Source: RU20A sp042610495 (GTDB lineage: Bacteria; Pseudomonadota; Alphaproteobacteria; Rhizobiales; Rhizobiaceae). Taken from it: 64,000 nucleotides of DNA. The notes under the pieces are model-generated. The model did not search any database. It saw only the letters and a program-made list of their open reading frames with translations, and was not told the DNA's origin. The DNA is taken from positions 620,001-684,000 of the forward strand of contig NZ_JBHGAP010000001.1 of NCBI RefSeq assembly GCF_042610495.1, read 5' to 3'. Every line of letters begins with the position of its first letter. The stretch's first letter is position 1. The translations under genes and the position numbers were made by a program. Shown here one piece after another: positions 1 to 8,695 of this stretch.

Positions 1-359
1 CGGTAGTCGAGCGCGAAGACAAAAGCGGTCACGGCGACCGTGAAGACCGTCAGGCACAGGAAATGGGCGGCAAAGCGCGTTTCGCGCCGTGCGCGTCGGG
101 TCGCGACATGCGCAAGAAGGCCTGCCGGCATCCATGCCAGCGCCCCACCGGCAAAATAGACGAGAAGGATGGGGACGAGACGCCCTGTTTCCAGCCGGTT
201 GCGCAGGTAGAGCGCGGCCAGCACTGCGGCTGCCATCGCAAGGCCCCACAGGATGGCACCGCCAAGCCAGTATCTCCGTGACGGGAAGCGACGCGCAGGC
301 AGGCGGAGGCGGGCAGCATTGTCCTTTCGCACCCCGTGCCCTTCCGCGCTGCCGCTCAT
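1..359 (-). CDS. Hypothetical membrane protein (3' end outside window)
   Basis: The minus-strand reading frame starts at an ATG at 359 whose first bases overlap the stop of the DUF2259 gene (ATGA overlap) and stays open to the window edge, so the C-terminus is missing. The first ~119 residues begin MSGSAEGHGVRK, then a basic stretch, then about three hydrophobic segments (roughly residues 28-48, 55-78 and 92-115), which indicates an integral inner-membrane protein. It is the last visible gene of an rpe-DUF2259-membrane protein run and is probably translationally coupled to the gene before it. I recognise no family, and the function is unknown. Confidence 0.7.
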   Translation of the reverse strand, partial: MSGSAEGHGVRKDNAARLRLPARRFPSRRYWLGGAILWGLAMAAAVLAALYLRNRLETGRLVPILLVYFAGGALAWMPAGLLAHVATRRARRETRFAAHFLCLTVFTVAVTAFVFALDY

Positions 360-1099
360 TTCGTCGGGCCGACGGGCAGGGGTACCGCGATCCAGCGTCC
401 GTCTGTCGAGCCTTCGAAACCGCGGGAAAGAACCTGGACCATCACGACATGCATCTCGTTCATGTCGAGGGGCATATAGGTCACGACACCGCCGATCCGG
501 TAACCGGTGACGCAGCGGCGGCTCGTCGGCACCTTGCCGGCGTCGTCATGCAGGACGCGGCTGACCGCCGTGCCGGCCGCCTCCGTCAGCGTCAGACGAA
601 AGCTCTTCAGCACGGGCACGAAATCCTTGCAGATCCCCTCGGCCGGCACATCCACCGTCTCGAGCTTCAGGCGGTAAGGCTTGACGAAGTCGGGCGCACC
701 CGGCAGGGCGCGATAGGCCAGCGTGTCTGCGGGCGAATCCACTTCGGTCTCCGGATTGAACGCGACCAGATAGCCCGGACGGTCCGGCAGACGGTACGCA
801 TCGATCAACGGCGCGGCCAGGCGGCGCGCATCGCGGCGCGCGCGTGCCAGCGGCGTCTGCTCGTCATCGCCAACAGACCGCACCGGGCTGCCATCAACGA
901 AGGCATCGCGGACAAGATCGATCGCGAAGATCGAGGAATAGGGGAAGCCGGAGCCATCCTGGACGCCGAATTCCTCGAAGGCGAAGATTTTCCCGTCCTC
1001 GGAAAAGCCGATGGGCGCAAACTGTGAGACGTCCGACGCCCCGGCGGCGACCGGAAGCAGCATCGCGACTGCGGCGAGGAGCGCGTGCGCGAGCCTCAT
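356..1099 (-). CDS. DUF2259 family predicted secreted protein
   Basis: This is a 247-aa protein with a clear N-terminal signal peptide (MRLAHALLAAVAMLLPVAAGA, cleavage near residue 21), so it should be periplasmic or secreted. The mature part carries the repeated aromatic/acidic pattern of the DUF2259 family (for example FAPIGFSEDGKIFAFEEFGV), known mainly from Rhizobiales and with no assigned biochemistry. Two cysteines in the C-terminal half could form a disulfide. It starts four bases inside the end of rpe and ends four bases inside the next gene, so the three are very likely one transcript. Family assignment is from sequence pattern only. Confidence 0.75.
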   Translation of the reverse strand: MRLAHALLAAVAMLLPVAAGASDVSQFAPIGFSEDGKIFAFEEFGVQDGSGFPYSSIFAIDLVRDAFVDGSPVRSVGDDEQTPLARARRDARRLAAPLIDAYRLPDRPGYLVAFNPETEVDSPADTLAYRALPGAPDFVKPYRLKLETVDVPAEGICKDFVPVLKSFRLTLTEAAGTAVSRVLHDDAGKVPTSRRCVTGYRIGGVVTYMPLDMNEMHVVMVQVLSRGFEGSTDGRWIAVPLPVGPTK

Positions 1100-1773
1100 G
1101 ACAAGGCGCGGTCCGCACCGACACGCAGCGCGGCGATCCGCTCCTGGTAGCCGGCCGGCGTTCCCGCGGAAAAGACCGCAGAGCCCGCAACGAACACATT
1201 CGCCCCGGCCGCCCGTGCGGCCCCGATCGTTTCCGGCGTAATGCCTCCATCCACCTCGATCTCGATCGGGCGATCACCGATCATCTTGCGAATACGCCGG
1301 ATCTTGTCGACGGTCGATGGAATGAACTTCTGCCCGCCAAAGCCCGGATTGACCGTCATGACCAGCACCATGTCGACCGTGTCGAGCACATATTCGATGA
1401 CGCTTTCCGGCGTGCCCGGATTGAGCGAAACGCCCGCCTTGCGGCCGAGAGAGCGAATGTGCTGCAGCGAGCGATGCAGATGCGGTCCAGCCTCGGCATG
1501 CACTGTGATGACGTTGCAGCCTGCCTTGGCGAAGCTCTCGATGAAGGGATCGGCGGGCGCGATCATCAGGTGGCAGTCGAAGGTTGCCGTCGTATGGCGG
1601 CGAAGAGACGCAATCACATCGGGACCGAAGGTGATGTTGGGAACGAAATGGCCGTCCATCACGTCGAGATGGATCCAGTCGGCGCCGGCGGCCGTGACAT
1701 CGCGAACCTCCTCGCCGAGACGGGAGAAATCGGCGGCAAGGACCGAAGGCGCGATGCGGACGGGATGGCTCAT
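1096..1773 (-). CDS. rpe: Ribulose-phosphate 3-epimerase
   Basis: The 225-aa cytoplasmic TIM-barrel enzyme interconverts D-ribulose 5-phosphate and D-xylulose 5-phosphate in the pentose phosphate pathway. Length is normal for the family. Visible landmarks are the IHLDVMDGHFVPN block with metal/catalytic residues His35 and Asp37, FDCHLM with His68, the VNPGFGGQ loop near 141-148, and EVDGGI with catalytic Asp175. The ATG at 1773 follows a GGAGAC-type ribosome-binding site. It heads a small coupled operon with the DUF2259 gene (ATGA overlap) and a membrane protein. Confidence 0.96.
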   Translation of the reverse strand: MSHPVRIAPSVLAADFSRLGEEVRDVTAAGADWIHLDVMDGHFVPNITFGPDVIASLRRHTTATFDCHLMIAPADPFIESFAKAGCNVITVHAEAGPHLHRSLQHIRSLGRKAGVSLNPGTPESVIEYVLDTVDMVLVMTVNPGFGGQKFIPSTVDKIRRIRKMIGDRPIEIEVDGGITPETIGAARAAGANVFVAGSAVFSAGTPAGYQERIAALRVGADRALS

Positions 1774-1847
1774 GGCGGGTCTCCTTCTTCAACAGCGCGC
1801 ATAGCATCCGCGACCGGGTCGAACAACCGCCGCCTGACGCCAGCGGA

Positions 1848-3011
1848 TCAATCAGGCTCTACAAAACGTCCGTCTCGCCAGACCATCAGCCGGTAGGGCG
1901 AGGGTGCAAGGTCACGGGCTCCGGTGAAACTGACCGTGCCAATGGCGGTCTGGAACGTACCCTTGGCGATGGCTTCCGCAAGCGGCACGGAGGTCGCCTC
2001 GGCCGACCCTTGCGCTTCGGCGGCAAGCGTAATCGCGGCCGCCGCCGGCAACACGTAGCCTTCTGCCACCATGCCCTCTGCCTGCATCTGCTGCACCATC
2101 GTCGCTGCCGGGGGCAGGGCGCTGTAATCAGGCAGCGTGACGGCCTCCACGCCGTTTGCGAGCGGGACGGTCTGGTCGGCAGCGTTCAACTGGTCGCCGC
2201 CGAGAACCTGGAGAAAGAGCTTTTCGGATGCCGCGTCCCGGGCAAGGATCGCCGTGTCGTTATGATCGCCACTGGTGAACACATGGGTGGCGCCGCTTTT
2301 TGCAAGCCGGCGCACAAGCGCGATCTGCTGCTCCTGCGCCGGGCGGAACGTATCGGTAAAGACCGCACTCATGCCCTTTTCGGCCAGTCCGTTGCGGATC
2401 GATTCCGTCAGGTCGCGGCTCTGGATGGTTCCGTCGTCGAGAAGTGCGAAGGGCACGTCCTGCCAGTTGCGGGCAATGAAGGCCGTAATGGCTTCGGCCT
2501 CGTCGGCCTGGCCGGGCACGAGGCGAAAGAAGGGCCAGCCCTTCTTCAGCGCATCGCCCATCAGCACGTCGGATCGCACGCTGAGGCTGATGGCGGGAAT
2601 ACCGGCTTCGGCAAGAGCGGGCAGGGCCGCCGCCAGCCCTTCTGTGCAGAGAAATCCGATGGCCGCCTGTGCGCCACTGGCGGCGAGAGCCTTGGCGAGC
2701 GCATCCCCGTTTCCGCCGGCCTCGCTGCCGGTGGCCTCGCAGCTTTCGTCGATTTCGACAATCTCCACATCCTTCTGCTTGGCCGCAAAGGTCGCGCCTG
2801 CGCGGATCTGGTCTCCGAGAATCTGGAAGGGGCCTGACTGCGGCGCCACCACGGCAACGCGCATCACCGCGGCATAAGCCGGGCCAGCAAGAAGGCCGAG
2901 CGCAAGCGCGATGGGCAGGATCGGTTTCAGGGCATTGCTCCGTTGTGGATGGCGCCTTTTTAAAGGTGTGACGACGGGCGTCAAAGGAAAAGATGCTGCG
3001 GTAAAGCGCAT
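1848..3011 (-). CDS. ABC transporter substrate-binding protein (LivK-type, periplasmic)
   Basis: The protein is about 387 aa and belongs to the type I periplasmic binding fold used for branched-chain amino acids, amides and urea. The evidence is the MRVAVVAPQSGPFQILGDQI opening of the mature protein and the two-lobe layout with GAQAAIGFLCTEGL and GIPAISLSVRSD in the first lobe. I chose the ATG at 3011 because AAGGGGAAG lies about 8 bases upstream; an ATG at 3095 would run into the divergent gene. A long basic n-region followed by LPIALALGLLAGPAYAA forms the signal peptide. No permease or ATPase gene is adjacent, so the ligand cannot be inferred; it may serve a distant transporter or act as a sensor. 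Confidence 0.72.
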   Translation of the reverse strand: MRFTAASFPLTPVVTPLKRRHPQRSNALKPILPIALALGLLAGPAYAAVMRVAVVAPQSGPFQILGDQIRAGATFAAKQKDVEIVEIDESCEATGSEAGGNGDALAKALAASGAQAAIGFLCTEGLAAALPALAEAGIPAISLSVRSDVLMGDALKKGWPFFRLVPGQADEAEAITAFIARNWQDVPFALLDDGTIQSRDLTESIRNGLAEKGMSAVFTDTFRPAQEQQIALVRRLAKSGATHVFTSGDHNDTAILARDAASEKLFLQVLGGDQLNAADQTVPLANGVEAVTLPDYSALPPAATMVQQMQAEGMVAEGYVLPAAAAITLAAEAQGSAEATSVPLAEAIAKGTFQTAIGTVSFTGARDLAPSPYRLMVWRDGRFVEPD

Positions 3012-3085
3012 GTGCTTCCCCTTTCGCACACATCCGTTATGTAGGGCGGCGACGTAGAAGGCCGGACAGGATCCGGAGAGACATT

Positions 3086-3577
3086 TTGGAATCATCGCAA
3101 ATCGACCCGCGGCTTTACCGCGACGCCATGGCGCGGCTCGCCGGCCATGTCCAACTCGTCACGACAGGCGAGGGCGCGACACGACGCGGGGTGACCATCA
3201 CGGCCGCCTGCTCGGTCTCCGACAGCCCTGCGACCGTGCTCGTCTGCCTCAACGCGACCAATCCGAACAATGACATCTTCCTCGAAACGGGCTGTTTCGC
3301 GCTGCATGTGCTGGGGGCTGCCCAGCAGCCGATAGCCGATGCCTTTTCCGGCCGCGAAGGCCTGTCTGCCGAGCATCGTTTCGCGCTTGGCAACTGGATC
3401 ACGCTTGCCACGGGCGCGCCGGTGCTGGCGCAGGCGCCGGCCGTCTTTGATTGCCGCCTGGCGCAGACCGAAGTCGTCGGCACCCATCGGATACTGATCG
3501 GAGCCGTCGAGGCCGTCCATCTGGGCGAGGCCGACGCTGCACTGCTGTATCTCAATCGCGCCTACCACACGCTCTGA
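3086..3577 (+). CDS. Flavin reductase family protein (RutF/HpaC-like)
   Basis: This 163-aa protein matches the flavin-reductase-like split-barrel family, which reduces FMN or FAD with NAD(P)H and often feeds a monooxygenase. Family marks are the early MARLAGHVQLVTT segment, RGVTITAACSVSDSPATVLVCLN (flavin-binding region, about residues 33-55), and HRILIGAV near 132. The start is a TTG at 3086 preceded by GGAGAG about 6 bases upstream. No partner oxygenase gene is adjacent, so the physiological substrate is unknown. It is divergent from the substrate-binding protein gene, with about 75 bp between the two starts. Confidence 0.85.
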   Translation: MESSQIDPRLYRDAMARLAGHVQLVTTGEGATRRGVTITAACSVSDSPATVLVCLNATNPNNDIFLETGCFALHVLGAAQQPIADAFSGREGLSAEHRFALGNWITLATGAPVLAQAPAVFDCRLAQTEVVGTHRILIGAVEAVHLGEADAALLYLNRAYHTL

Positions 3578-3721
3578 CGACATTCTCGCTCGTTTTTGAA
3601 GGGTTTACGGGGTGGACAAGCCGCTCACGTTTTCGTCAGGATGGTGGAACTGCCTTCGTGCCCCTGCGTTGCGCATCTCAACTGCGAAGTCGACAGTATC
3701 CGTCAAGCTTGGGAGACATCG

Positions 3722-4096
3722 ATGGACAATGCCGCCATCGAAGAGATGTTTGAAAGTCTGGGGCCCGTTTCCATCCGGCGGATGTTCGGTGGCAAAGGCA
3801 TCTACTGCCAGGGCATGATCATTGCCGTCGAGTTCGAAGGTGGCATCCTCCTGAAGGGCGATGCTGAAAGCGCCACGACGCTGGAGGATGCCGGCGCCGT
3901 CCGCTGGGCCTACCAGGCAAGGTCAGGCAAACAGACCTACATGCCCTACTGGTCGATCCCCGAATCCGCCTATGACGATCCGGACGACATGGCGCGCTGG
4001 GTCCGCCTCGCCTTCGAAGCCGCCGTCCGGCATGAAGCGACCGCTTCCGCCAAACCGTCAACGAAGAAGCGGAACGACGGCCTGCGTGAAGGCTGA
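3722..4096 (+). CDS. TfoX/Sxy N-terminal domain protein
   Basis: The 124-aa product resembles the isolated TfoX N-terminal domain: MDNAAIEEMFESLGPVSIRRMFGGKGIYCQG, followed by a strand-rich core and a MPYWSIPESAYDD segment. In gammaproteobacteria the full-length protein activates competence genes, but single-domain alphaproteobacterial homologues have no established role. The ATG at 3722 has GGGAGA 6-8 bases upstream; an earlier in-frame ATG at 3596 lacks family similarity in its extra part. The last 39 bases overlap the convergent Nudix gene, tail to tail. The lysine-rich C-terminus (KPSTKKRND) is probably unstructured. Confidence 0.8.
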   Translation: MDNAAIEEMFESLGPVSIRRMFGGKGIYCQGMIIAVEFEGGILLKGDAESATTLEDAGAVRWAYQARSGKQTYMPYWSIPESAYDDPDDMARWVRLAFEAAVRHEATASAKPSTKKRNDGLREG

Positions 4097-4486
4097 GAGC
4101 GGCGTCGGCAGGTCATCAAGCGCAAACCAGCCGAATTCCGACAGCTTGTCTGGCTCGGTCAACCGGGGTTCGCCGGAAAAGCGCGTCGCGACGTAGAGAA
4201 GGGAAACCCAGTGCTGGCCATCGGCCGGTATGATCTGCTCCGTCACACCGAGAAACTCGGCATCTGCGATCACAAGACCGGTTTCCTCTATGGCTTCGCG
4301 CAGGGCGGCATCCTTGGCGGGCTCCATGGCATCCACCTTGCCGCCGACGATGTTCCAGTAGCCGGCTTCCGGCGCTCGCAGGCGGCGATAGAGCAGGAGC
4401 TTGCCATCCCTGACGATAGCGAGACCAACGCCAACGCCCGGGAAATCGATTCCCGGGCGTTGCGTCAATGTGATTGGGGAGGCCAT
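4058..4486 (-). CDS. Nudix hydrolase
   Basis: This 142-aa protein contains a full Nudix box, GGKVDAMEPAKDAALREAIEETGL (about residues 48-71), with the REAIEETG core that binds divalent metal. Nudix enzymes cleave nucleoside diphosphates linked to another moiety. The opening LAIVRDGKLLLYRRLRAPEAGYWNIVGG is like mutator MutT and ADP-ribose/NADH pyrophosphatase relatives, but the substrate cannot be told from sequence. It lies 13 bases downstream of nothing on its own strand and just downstream of the helicase gene's end, which follows at 4500, and it overlaps the convergent TfoX-like gene by 39 bases. Confidence 0.9.
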   Translation of the reverse strand: MASPITLTQRPGIDFPGVGVGLAIVRDGKLLLYRRLRAPEAGYWNIVGGKVDAMEPAKDAALREAIEETGLVIADAEFLGVTEQIIPADGQHWVSLLYVATRFSGEPRLTEPDKLSEFGWFALDDLPTPLSAFTQAVVPLLR

Positions 4487-4499
4487 CGCCGGAGGCGGT

Positions 4500-6032
4500 T
4501 CAGGCCTTGCCGGCGATCAGCATGAAGGCCGGAATGTCGTCGCCGAAGCCAACCGGCGTCGGACCGTCGTCCTGGTCGCGACGGTAGCGGTTGCGGCGAT
4601 CCCGGTTATCGTCGTTGGCGGCCGGCTGCGGGGCGCGACGGCCCGAGCGCGGTGCATTGTTGTTGCGGGGATCAGCCTTGCGTTCTGCGTTCACGTCGGG
4701 TGCCTTCTGTTCGACTTCAACCGTTTCCACTGCGACTTCCGGAAGCTCGGCGACGATCTCGTCGGCCGAAGCCCGGCGCGGCGCGCGATCACTGCGATCC
4801 CGCTCGCCCTTCTCGCGACCCCGGCCGCCGCTCCGCTTGTTGCGGTCGCGACCCTTGTCAGGCCGGCCGCGCTCTTCCTGTTCCGTCGGTTCGGGAAGGG
4901 CGGAGAGATCGCCGTTCAGCCATTCGATCTTCTGATTGATCAGTTTCTCGATGGCGTCGGAGAACTTCGTGTCACGCTTGGTCACCAGCGTGAAGGCGGC
5001 ACCGGACCGGCCGGCGCGACCCGTGCGACCGATACGGTGCACATAGTCCTCGGCATGGATCGGTACGTCGAAGTTGAAGACGTGGCTGACATCGGGGATA
5101 TCGAGCCCGCGTGCAGCAACGTCGGAGGCAACCAGCAGCTTAATGTGGTTGTCCTTGAAATTGGCCAGCATCGTCATGCGCGAGCGCTGGTCCATGTCGC
5201 CATGCAGGGCGCCGACGGAAAAACCGTGGCGGTCCAGCGACCGGAAGAGGTCTGCGACATCCTTCTTCCGGTTGCAGAAGATGATTGCGTTTTTCAGGTC
5301 TTCCTGGGCGCGGATCAGGTCGCGAAGCGCGGATCGCTTCTCGTAATCCTTGCCGTTGCAGGCAACGAAACGCTGCGTGACGGTGGTCGCGGTCGAGGAG
5401 CGGGCCGATACCTCAACGCGCTCCGGATTCTGCAGGAAGCGGTCGGCGAGCTTCTGGATCTCCGGCGGCATCGTGGCCGAGAAGAAAAGCGTCTGGCGCG
5501 TGAACGGGATGAGCTTGGCGATGCGCTCGATATCCGGGATAAAGCCCATGTCGAGCATGCGGTCGGCTTCATCGATGACGAGGATTTCCACGCCCGTCAT
5601 GAGCAGCTTGCCGCGCTCGCAGTGATCAAGAAGGCGGCCGGGGGTGCAGATCAGGACGTCTGCGCCACGCTCGAGCTTGCGATCCTGCTCGTCGAACGAC
5701 ACGCCGCCGATCAGCAGCGCGATATTGAGCTTGTGATTCTTGCCGTATTTTTCGAAGTTTTCGGCCACCTGTGCGGCCAGTTCGCGCGTCGGCTCGAGGA
5801 TCAGCGTGCGCGGCATGCGCGCCCGGGCCCGACCCTTTTCGAGAAGCGTCAGCATCGGCAACACGAAGGATGCCGTCTTGCCCGTGCCAGTCTGTGCAAT
5901 GCCGAGAATGTCGCGGCGCTGCAGGGCCGGCGGGATCGCGCCCGCCTGGATCGGCGTGGGGATCGTGTAACCCGCGTCGGTGACGGCAGACAGGACTTTT
6001 TGGCTCAGGCCAAGATCAGAGAATGTGGTCAA
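4500..6032 (-). CDS. DEAD-box ATP-dependent RNA helicase (RhlE-like)
   Basis: About 510 aa. The helicase core shows the Q motif (GYTIPTPIQAGAIP), AQTGTGKT (Walker A), PTRELA, VIDEADRMLDMGF, FSATMP, and the C-terminal HRIGRTGRAGRSG motif VI. A long basic, Arg/Gly/Asp-rich C-terminal tail (roughly residues 380-510) is typical of RhlE-type proteins that remodel structured mRNA or assist ribosome assembly and cold adaptation. I place the start at a TTG at 6032 (LTTFSDLGLSQKVLS), because related rhizobial helicases begin there; an upstream in-frame ATG at 6197 would add a non-conserved 55-residue extension. No strong Shine-Dalgarno is seen at the TTG, so the start is uncertain. The leader before it is unusually AT-rich. 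Confidence 0.92.
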   Translation of the reverse strand: MTTFSDLGLSQKVLSAVTDAGYTIPTPIQAGAIPPALQRRDILGIAQTGTGKTASFVLPMLTLLEKGRARARMPRTLILEPTRELAAQVAENFEKYGKNHKLNIALLIGGVSFDEQDRKLERGADVLICTPGRLLDHCERGKLLMTGVEILVIDEADRMLDMGFIPDIERIAKLIPFTRQTLFFSATMPPEIQKLADRFLQNPERVEVSARSSTATTVTQRFVACNGKDYEKRSALRDLIRAQEDLKNAIIFCNRKKDVADLFRSLDRHGFSVGALHGDMDQRSRMTMLANFKDNHIKLLVASDVAARGLDIPDVSHVFNFDVPIHAEDYVHRIGRTGRAGRSGAAFTLVTKRDTKFSDAIEKLINQKIEWLNGDLSALPEPTEQEERGRPDKGRDRNKRSGGRGREKGERDRSDRAPRRASADEIVAELPEVAVETVEVEQKAPDVNAERKADPRNNNAPRSGRRAPQPAANDDNRDRRNRYRRDQDDGPTPVGFGDDIPAFMLIAGKA

Positions 6033-6177
6033 AGGGAAATCTGTTTCCGTTCCGGTTCGAAAGCGAACACTGGTTAGCCGGCGGAAAGCGGCCCGTCGGG
6101 TGAGGGCTGCATAAGCCCAAGCGCCCGGGAAGTCAAGAAAACCGGGTAGTTGAGCCGGCCAAACAGTAAATTTTCGA

Positions 6178-6205
6178 CGTTTTCGCACTTTTCGCATCGA
6201 AAACG
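6178..6205. repeat. Inverted repeat in AT-rich leader of the RNA helicase gene
   Basis: The arms CGTTTTCG (6178-6185) and CGAAAACG (6198-6205) are perfectly complementary with a 12-base spacer, about 145 bases ahead of the proposed helicase start. Flanking sequence repeats TTTTCG/CGAAAA several times and is far more AT-rich than the surrounding genes. A second palindrome, GTCGAATATTCGAC, lies near 6250. The block could hold the helicase promoter, an operator or a structured 5' leader. Confidence 0.4.
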
Positions 6206-6304
6206 CGGTCTAATACGAAAGAAAAATGACGAAAACGACTGCAAACAGTCGAATATTCGACCTGGCAGACCTCGTGAAACCGCACGACCTGCTGCAGCCA
6301 CGGC

Positions 6305-7711
6305 CTACTCGATGTAGTGCCCAAGCTTGATGCCTGCATTCAGGAACCGCATGGGATCCACGGCCTCGCCGTTGATGCGGACCTCATAGTGCAGATGCGG
6401 GCCGGTGGAGCGGCCGGTGTTGCCGGCACGGCCAATCGTCTGGCCGAGACGCACCTTGTCGCCTGCGACGACCGTGATGGCGGAAAGGTGTGCGTAGCGC
6501 GTCGTGACGCCATTGCCGTGATCGACCTCGACCATATTGCCATAGCTTCCGGCCTTGCCGGCGGAGACAACCGTACCGGCTGCGGTCACCCGCACGGCCT
6601 GGCCGACCGTCGCGCGAAAGTCGATGCCGGCATGCAGTGCCAGCCGTCCGAAGAAGGGATCGACGCGATTGCCGAAGCGGCTGGTGATCGGGCTGGTCGG
6701 GGCGGGGTTGCTGACGGGAACCCGTCGCGCTTCGTTGCGAACCGTATCGAGTCGCGTCAGCGCGGTATCCAGCGCCACGAGCGAGCGGCTGAATGTGTCG
6801 GTCTGCTCCGGCTCCACGAACGGCCCGCCGATGGCGTCGGCGTCATCCTGGGTCGTGAGCGCGGCGGTCTCAACCGACGGGTCTGCATCGGCGGGTGTAT
6901 CGATGGAGGCTGTCCGCAGCGCCGGGAGGTCGATGCCGGTGCGCTGCAGGATGCGGGTAATCTCCGATGCGGCCTTGTCGGCATTGGCCGTCAAGGTTGC
7001 GATCCGATCCATCTGCTGGCGCTCGATCGACTTCAGAGACAGGGTCACGCGGGAAAACATCCGGTCTGCCTTGTCGGCCGCACTCTCGCCGACGATCGTA
7101 CCGCTGCGCAGCGTCGGCGAATCAAAAGCCGGCGGCGATGCGTCCCCAGCATCTGCATGCGCGCGTCCGGAGATCAGCCCTTGGATGGCGGCTGCGCCGC
7201 CATGCACGGCCGCGCGCTTGTCCGGCTGGTAGGCCTGCGGTTCGATGCCGGGTGTCAGTCCGTCGTTGGCGGAGCTTTCGTCGGTCGCGCCCGTGTCTAG
7301 GCCGATCGTTTCGGCCTTGTCCATGAGCTCGCCGAGCTTGCCATGGCGGCTGGAGAGAGCCATCTGCTGGCGCAGCAGCGTCTCGACTTTTTCCTCGACC
7401 ACCTGCTGGTCGAGAAGCTGGCGGCTCGTCACGCGATCAACCTGCGCCCGAAGAGCGGCAATGCGATCCTCGTAGTCATGCTGCATGCGCGCCTGGCGCG
7501 CCATCGTGCCGCCGATCAGATCGTCCCGCAGCACCAGATAGGCCGTCGCACCGAGATAGCCGACGGCAAGAGCCGCACAGACGCAGACAGACACGGCGGC
7601 CATCCAGGGCCGGACCGTCATGTGGCGAACCTTCTCGCCGCTGGCGAGGATCAGCACATGGCTTGTCGCGCGCCTGCCGAAAACGCGATCTTCCGGTCGT
7701 TTTGAGGACAC
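6305..7711 (-). CDS. M23 family peptidase with coiled coil (LytM/NlpD-type envelope protein)
   Basis: The 468-aa protein has one N-terminal transmembrane anchor (about residues 33-57), a long predicted coiled coil (roughly 75-135), a low-complexity linker, and a C-terminal LytM domain. The domain carries the metallopeptidase motifs HAGIDF (zinc His and Asp) and HLHYEVR near the end, so it should be active and cut or bind peptidoglycan cross-bridges in the periplasm. Length and layout match rhizobial peptidoglycan DD-metallopeptidases involved in cell separation or growth. Its upstream region (7712-7797) contains AT-rich sequence suitable for a promoter. It is separated from the helicase gene by about 270 bases, so the two are probably independent units. 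Confidence 0.9.
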   Translation of the reverse strand: MSSKRPEDRVFGRRATSHVLILASGEKVRHMTVRPWMAAVSVCVCAALAVGYLGATAYLVLRDDLIGGTMARQARMQHDYEDRIAALRAQVDRVTSRQLLDQQVVEEKVETLLRQQMALSSRHGKLGELMDKAETIGLDTGATDESSANDGLTPGIEPQAYQPDKRAAVHGGAAAIQGLISGRAHADAGDASPPAFDSPTLRSGTIVGESAADKADRMFSRVTLSLKSIERQQMDRIATLTANADKAASEITRILQRTGIDLPALRTASIDTPADADPSVETAALTTQDDADAIGGPFVEPEQTDTFSRSLVALDTALTRLDTVRNEARRVPVSNPAPTSPITSRFGNRVDPFFGRLALHAGIDFRATVGQAVRVTAAGTVVSAGKAGSYGNMVEVDHGNGVTTRYAHLSAITVVAGDKVRLGQTIGRAGNTGRSTGPHLHYEVRINGEAVDPMRFLNAGIKLGHYIE

Positions 7712-7797
7712 CTGTCTCTCCCGTCTGGTGGCGCGTTTTCGCGAGTCCCGAGATGGGATGATTAGACATCGTTAAGGTTAACAAAATCTTTCGATCG

Positions 7798-7821
7798 CCC
7801 TGAAACCCCTGTATTTCAGGG
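7798..7821 (-). terminator. Candidate terminator hairpin after the DUF455 gene
   Basis: CCCTGAAA (7798-7805) and TTTCAGGG (7814-7821) form a perfect 8-bp stem with an 8-base loop, starting 4 bases after the DUF455 stop codon. On the minus strand a short T-rich stretch (GATTTTG) follows about 10 bases later, so termination efficiency is uncertain. Confidence 0.55.
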
Positions 7822-7824
7822 CTT

Positions 7825-8691
7825 TCAGTGGTTCGTAGCTGCCGTCATGGAGCGGTAGAACGAGGGTGTGAGGCCAGCTTCGGCGCGCGCGATGTCGTTG
7901 AAAGGCGCCTTGAGCGGCCCGCGGAAATTCGCGCGCACGAGCGCCTGGAAGGTCGCTGCCGGATCTTTCCGCTCACGGGCGCAAAGGAACCGGAACCACT
8001 TGGCGCCGACCGCCACATGGCCCTTCTCGTCCTCGTAGATGACTTTCAGAACCTCGGCACTCTCGATGTCACCGACTGCGCGCAGCCCGACCTGAAGGGA
8101 AGGCGTCACATCCAGCCCGCGTGCTTCGAGAATGAGCGGCACGACGGCCAGTCGGGCGGTGAGATCGTTGCGGGTGTCGTGGGCGGCCTGCCACAGGCCG
8201 TCATGGGCGGGAAGATCCCCATAATCGGCGCCGAGAGCGCGCAGCCGGTCGCGCACCATGCGGAAATGCTTGGCTTCCTCGAAGGCGACCTGCATCCATC
8301 CGTCAAAGAAGGATTGCGGCACGCGCTCGGTCGCGAATCGCGCCACGATGTCGAGGGCGAGATCGACGGCGTTGAGCTCGATATGGGCGAGCGCGTGCAG
8401 GAGGGAGATGCGGCCATGCAGCGTGTGCAGCGACCGCTTCTTGACCTGGGTCGGTGGCGTGAGAACCGGTTTGTCCGGCCGGCCGGGCCTGTCCGGAACC
8501 GTCAGATCGCGCGGCGAACGAAGCGACAGCCGGCGGGCATGCCAGAGCCGCGCCGTCGCCTGCGCAAGCTCGGTCTTCCGGTCGAGATCGGCCGAGCAGA
8601 TGGCCTGTACGGCACCGCCGCGCAGGCTTTCGATCCCCAGCCGCTCCAGATCGGGACGCGGCACACTGTGCTGGTCTTCAGCCACCGCCAT
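7825..8691 (-). CDS. Ferritin-like DUF455 family protein
   Basis: The 288-aa product matches DUF455, a family of ferritin-like four-helix proteins. Metal-ligand-type motifs are HIELNAVDLALD, FEEAKHFRMVRDRL and YEDEKGHVAVG, giving the E-x(n)-E-x-x-H pattern of di-iron carboxylate proteins. No substrate is established for the family. I chose the ATG at 8691, five bases after the bcp stop; an ATG at 8721 would overlap bcp and adds a non-conserved stretch. The tight spacing to bcp suggests one transcript, and both products fit oxidative or metal stress handling, though that link is inferred. Confidence 0.82.
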   Translation of the reverse strand: MAVAEDQHSVPRPDLERLGIESLRGGAVQAICSADLDRKTELAQATARLWHARRLSLRSPRDLTVPDRPGRPDKPVLTPPTQVKKRSLHTLHGRISLLHALAHIELNAVDLALDIVARFATERVPQSFFDGWMQVAFEEAKHFRMVRDRLRALGADYGDLPAHDGLWQAAHDTRNDLTARLAVVPLILEARGLDVTPSLQVGLRAVGDIESAEVLKVIYEDEKGHVAVGAKWFRFLCARERKDPAATFQALVRANFRGPLKAPFNDIARAEAGLTPSFYRSMTAATNH

Positions 8692-8695
8692 GCGG

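Noticed and set aside
6178..6205. Possible CRISPR-like repeat from the TTTTCG/CGAAAA copies
   Set aside because: Copies are short, irregularly spaced and not separated by unique spacers of constant length.
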